NCBI RefSeq assembly: GCF_011764565.1
Contig: NZ_AP022871.1
Location: 4,898,320-4,962,319, forward strand
Direction of reading: 5' to 3'
Length of the DNA stretch: 64,000 nt
From: Phytohabitans suffuscus
Lineage (GTDB): Bacteria > Actinomycetota > Actinomycetes > Mycobacteriales > Micromonosporaceae
Positions 60,910-64,000 of this stretch are shown here, piece after piece. A program made the position numbers and the translations under genes. Each line of letters starts with the position of its first letter. Within the stretch, counting starts at the first letter, position 1. The notes under the pieces are model-generated. The model searched no databases. It saw only the letters and a program-made list of their open reading frames with translations, and was not told where the DNA came from.

Positions 60910-62387
60910 ATGACCGCCGTACCGCGTGTCGTGGTGAGTGCGCCATCGTCCGGGCACGGCAAGACAGCAGTGGCCGTCGGCCTTCTCGCCGCCCTCGCCG
61001 CGCGCGGCCTGCGGGCCGCCGGCTTCAAGATCGGGCCGGACCACACCGACGCCGCGTACCTGGGGCTCGCCGCCGGCCGTCCCGGTCGCAACCTCGACCC
61101 CCGGCTGGTCGGCTCGGCGCGGGTCGCCCCACTGTTCGCCCACGGCGCCAGCGGTGCCGACGTCGCGGTGCTGGAAGGCACGATGGGGCTCTTCGACAGC
61201 CTCACCGGCCGCTCCGACTCGCACTCCACCGCCGGCGTCGCGGCCACGCTGCGCGCACCGGTCATCCTCGTCGTCGACGTCGGCGCGATGGGCCAGTCGG
61301 TCGCCGCGCTGGTGCACGGCTTCCGGGCGTACGACGAGGTGCTGTGGCTCGGCGGCGTGATCCTCAACCGGGTCGCCTCCGACCGCCACGAGCAGCTGCT
61401 GCGCGAGGCGCTCGACGACATCGGCGTGCCCGTCTTCGGGGCGCTGCGCCGCCGCGACCTGCCCGCCGCACTGCCGTCCCGGCACGACGGCGTGGTGCCG
61501 GTGGTGCACCGCAGCGTCGAGGCCGCCCGCGGCGTGCGGCGGCTGGGTGAGGGCATCGCCGGGGCCGTCGACCTCGACCGCCTGGTCGCGCTGGCCCGCT
61601 CCGCGCCACAGCTCGGCGTGGAGCCGTGGACCGCGCGGGGGAGAGCCCCGCCGTCGCGGTCGGGCGCCGTCCGGTCGTCGCGCTCGCCGGCGGCCCGACG
61701 ATCTCCTACTCGTACGTGGAGACGGCCGAGCTGCTCACCGCCGCCCGCGCCCACGTCGTGCCGGTCGACCCGCTGCGCGACGAGCACCTCCCCGAGGGGA
61801 CCGACGCGCTGGTGATCGGCGGCGGCCTGCCCGAGTCGTACGCGGAGGAGCTGGCCGCCAACCGCCGGCTCTGCGCCGAGGTGGCCGAGCTGGCGCAGGC
61901 CGGCCGCCCGGTGATCGCCGAGGGCGCGGGCGTGCTGTGGCTGGCCCGCGAGTTCGACGGCCGGCCGATGTGCGGGGTCGTCGACGCCACCGGCATGAGC
62001 ACCGACCAGATCGTCGTCGGCTACCGCGAGGCGACCGCACGGGCCTCGACACCGGTGGCCCAGCTCGGCGCCCGCATGGTCGGCTACAAGCAGCACCGCG
62101 GCGTGCTCAACCCGCGCGCCGGCCAGACTCCCGCCTGGACCTGGGGCGGCAGCACGCCGGAGGGCTTCGTGTGGCGCCGGGTGCACGCCTCCCAGCTCAT
62201 GCTCCACTGGGCCGGCGCGCCGGAGATCGCCCACCGGCTCGTGGCGGCCGCCGCCCCGGTCGACGCGCCGACCCCGGTGCCCGCGCTCTCCTCGACCGCC
62301 GACACCGCGCAGCTGCCCGCACAGCCCGGCCCGCCGGCCCAGGAGTCCCAACCGCCCGTCAGCCCGAGTGGTGAGGTCCAGCAGTGA
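60910..62387 (+). pseudogene. cobB: Cobyrinate a,c-diamide synthase CobB/CbiA, frameshifted at 61637-61641
   Basis: This enzyme amidates the a and c side chains of cobyrinic acid or its derivative. It has an ATPase domain (SAPSSGHGKTAVAVG; FKIGPDHTDAAYLGLAAGRPGRNLDP; GTMGLFDS) and a glutaminase-like domain (VIGGGLPESYAEEL; YKQHRGVLNPR; ASQLMLHW). The frame is lost in a run of five G after EPWTA; six G rebuilds a 492-residue protein (ARGESPAVAV). Separately, the glutaminase nucleophile site, normally AECGGL or AECAGL, reads AEGAGVLWL with Gly instead of Cys. GGAGGAG precedes ATG 60910; the Pro/Ala-rich end overlaps the next gene. Confidence 0.84.
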
Positions 62388-62959
62388 GTGGACACGTGGC
62401 GGTGCGGCGGTTCCCGTCGCTGACCGTCTCGACCCCGCGCGTCCTCGTACGCCCGGTCGAGGCCGCCGACGCCAAGGCGGTGGCCGAGGTGTTCATGGAC
62501 AAGCAGACCCAGCGGTGGCTGCCGTTCCCGCGCGAGTTCGGGCAGATCGAGGGCGTCGCGTGGTGCACCGAGACCGCCCAGGAGCGGCGCGACAGCGGCA
62601 ACGGCGACCACTACGCGGTGGTCCGCCGCGAGGACGACCGCCTGGTCGGCTGCCTGTGGACCAAGCGCACCGACTGGGTCGCCCGGGTCACCGAGGTGTC
62701 GTACGCGATCGCCCCGGACACCCGCGGCTTCGGCGTCGCGGCCGAGGCGGTCGACGCGCTCGCCATCGCGCTGCTGCTCGAACACGGCTTCCAGCGCGTC
62801 GAGCTGCGGGTCGCACCGGGCAACACCGCCTCCCGCCGGGTCGCGGAAAAGGCCGGCTTCACCTACGAGGGCCTGCTCCGCAACGCCGGCCACGTCCACA
62901 GTGGACGCGCGGACCTGGAGGTCTGGTCCCTCGTGAAGGCCGACCTCCACCCCGGCTGA
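62384..62959 (+). CDS. GNAT acetyltransferase (RimJ/RimL type)
   Basis: This 191-residue enzyme of the ribosomal-protein-Ser/Ala acetyltransferase type carries TPRVLVRPVEAADAKAVAEVF at the N-terminus, YAIAPDTRGFGVAAEAVDALAIALLLEHGFQRVELRVAPGNTASRRVAEKAGF as the acetyl-CoA core (given here as separate blocks: RGFGVAAEA, then GNTASRRVAEKAGF) and YEGLLRNA. Start GTG 62384 overlaps the cobB stop. Its target is unknown. Confidence 0.88.
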   Translation: MSGHVAVRRFPSLTVSTPRVLVRPVEAADAKAVAEVFMDKQTQRWLPFPREFGQIEGVAWCTETAQERRDSGNGDHYAVVRREDDRLVGCLWTKRTDWVARVTEVSYAIAPDTRGFGVAAEAVDALAIALLLEHGFQRVELRVAPGNTASRRVAEKAGFTYEGLLRNAGHVHSGRADLEVWSLVKADLHPG

Positions 62960-62965
62960 CGCCTC

Positions 62966-64000
62966 TCAGCGGAGGATCGACGCGGGGGGTGGGGTGAAGT
63001 TGCGCTTGGGCTTGCCCGCCAAGCCGTCGCGCAGGGTCTCGGCCACCGCGTCGATCGGCTTCATGGACTGGCCGTCGCCCACCGCGTTGAACGGGTAGTC
63101 CGGGTCGGCGATGAACGAGGCGGCCGCCAGGTCCGGGGTCATGCCGACGAACCAGGCCGCGCGGGTGGAGTCGGTCGTACCGGTCTTGCCGGCCACCGGG
63201 CGGCCCACCGTGCCGTACACGCCGGGCGCGGTCGACCAGCCGCCGCACGAGCCGCGGGAGGCGCCGAAGCCGGTCACGCACCGCGCCGCGTCGGCCGCCG
63301 CGCGGGCGGCCGCCGGGCTGACCGCCTGCGTGCAGCGCGGCTTGGCCACCTCGACACCCTTGTACGCGGCCTGCGAGCCGTCCGGCCCCGCGACCGACAG
63401 CACCGGCAGCGGCTCGCAGTACCTGCCGTCGGCGGCGACGGTGGCGTACGCGTTCGCCATCTCCAGCGGCGTCGCGTCGGAGACGCCGAGCGTGAAGGCG
63501 CCCCAGCCCTTCGCCTTCTTCGGCGACGCCTGGAGCTTGTCGATGTCGGTACGCCACCGCAGGCCGAGCCGCTCGGCCATCTTGACCGCCTTGTCCGCGC
63601 CGACCTTCTGCTCCAGCTGTACGAAGTAGGTGTTGACCGACTTGCCGAAGCCGGACCACATCGCGTGGCGGCCGGTCATCGCGCCGGAGGCGTTCGAGGG
63701 GCACCAGCGCCCGCCGCAGCTGCTCGGCTCGCCGTCGCCGGCCAGGTACTGGGAGACGTACCGCTGCGGCGAGTAGAACGACGTGGACATCGGCAGGCCG
63801 GCGTCGAGCGCGGCGAGCATGACGAACATCTTGAACGTCGACCCCGCCTGGTAGCCCGGCATGTCGCCGCCGCCGAGCAGCGGGTTCACCGTGTTCGGGT
63901 AGTTGCCGGGCATCCTGCCGGCCTTGTTGGGGTCGGAGTGCGCGCCGTTGTTCTTCTGTTCCAGCGAGTACGTGCGGTTGACCGCCATCGCCTTCACCTG
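62966..64000 (-). CDS. Class A penicillin-binding protein, C-terminal part (cut by the window edge)
   Basis: The visible 344 residues are the transpeptidase domain of a bifunctional peptidoglycan synthase: GSTFKMFV (SxxK nucleophile), KSVNTYFV (SxN) and AGKTGTTDSTRAAWF (KTG). It resembles the PBP at 19115-21503 (shared YSPQRY, GRWCPSNASGA/GMH and GVSDATPLEMANAYA patterns) but lacks the PASTA repeat and ends with PKRNFTPPPASILR. The N-terminal GT51 domain lies beyond base 64000. It is convergent with the GNAT gene, with only six bases between stops. Confidence 0.92.
   Translation of the reverse strand, partial: QVKAMAVNRTYSLEQKNNGAHSDPNKAGRMPGNYPNTVNPLLGGGDMPGYQAGSTFKMFVMLAALDAGLPMSTSFYSPQRYVSQYLAGDGEPSSCGGRWCPSNASGAMTGRHAMWSGFGKSVNTYFVQLEQKVGADKAVKMAERLGLRWRTDIDKLQASPKKAKGWGAFTLGVSDATPLEMANAYATVAADGRYCEPLPVLSVAGPDGSQAAYKGVEVAKPRCTQAVSPAAARAAADAARCVTGFGASRGSCGGWSTAPGVYGTVGRPVAGKTGTTDSTRAAWFVGMTPDLAAASFIADPDYPFNAVGDGQSMKPIDAVAETLRDGLAGKPKRNFTPPPASILR

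Noticed and set aside
1..64000. CRISPR arrays, insertion sequences, prophage, rRNA
   Set aside because: No regularly spaced identical repeats, no transposase, integrase or phage structural motifs, and no rRNA-like stretches were seen.

Overview
The window is high-GC DNA with dense, often overlapping genes and many GTG and TTG starts. It carries several actinomycete-specific families: XRE/DUF5753 regulators with DUF397 partners, DUF3817, DUF6158, DUF6232, a HrdB-like group 2 sigma factor and a SigB/F-type sigma factor. A c-di-AMP (ydaO-type) riboswitch precedes a cell-wall hydrolase gene. This fits a filamentous actinobacterium, most likely Micromonosporaceae. No transposase, prophage, CRISPR array or rRNA is visible; there is one tRNA, tRNA-Arg(UCU).

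Layout. 1-2 kb: end of a sugar ABC importer operon (binding lipoprotein, then permease) behind a LacI-type operator. 2-8.2 kb: an HD-type alarmone hydrolase, an MHYT membrane sensor, a small membrane protein, a coupled NTase/BON/metallophosphoesterase operon, a SigB/F sigma factor, a thymidylate-kinase-like protein and an SDR. 8.4-10.3 kb: MurNAc recycling (MurR/RpiR regulator plus murQ). 10.6-13.7 kb: group 2 sigma factor, AlkA-like protein, and an NlpC/P60 hydrolase under the riboswitch. 14.3-18.8 kb: DUF6232, two tandem XRE/DUF5753 regulators, two DUF397 genes and small membrane proteins. 19-24.5 kb: a class A PBP, a GlsB-like protein, class I DAHP synthase with a candidate leader-peptide attenuator, and a PhoX-like phosphatase. 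24.8-32.3 kb: metallophosphatase, an M16 peptidase pair, and an ABC exporter with a MarR regulator. 32.3-35.4 kb: a receiver-oxidoreductase fusion coupled to a histidine kinase. 36-40.4 kb: a complete sugar ABC importer with its own LacI regulator and three operators. 40.4-45 kb: GNAT, PP2C-like protein, tRNA-Arg, alpha/beta hydrolase and an SSB paralogue. 45.1-48.3 kb: cobD, cobQ and a small kinase. 48.3-54 kb: M48 and M20 peptidases, a WYL regulator and an epoxide hydrolase. 54-64 kb: HxlR/MFS, ATP-dependent DNA ligase, a PAS-GGDEF-EAL protein, SURF1, cobB, a GNAT, and the end of a second PBP.

Two features cut across the window. First, seven genes (second XRE, PBP, PhoX, cobD, M20 peptidase, WYL regulator, cobB) are each broken by apparent one-base losses, nine in total. 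Most lie in G or C runs, and restoring one base at each site rebuilds a full-length protein. Consensus error in the assembly is the simplest explanation, so these genes are probably intact in the cell. Second, two long gaps between convergent genes (24.5-24.8 kb and 50.9-51.7 kb) carry the same dispersed repeat family, including a 48-bp palindrome present twice with one mismatch plus a diverged third copy. The best candidates for new biology are this repeat family and the receiver-oxidoreductase/histidine-kinase pair.
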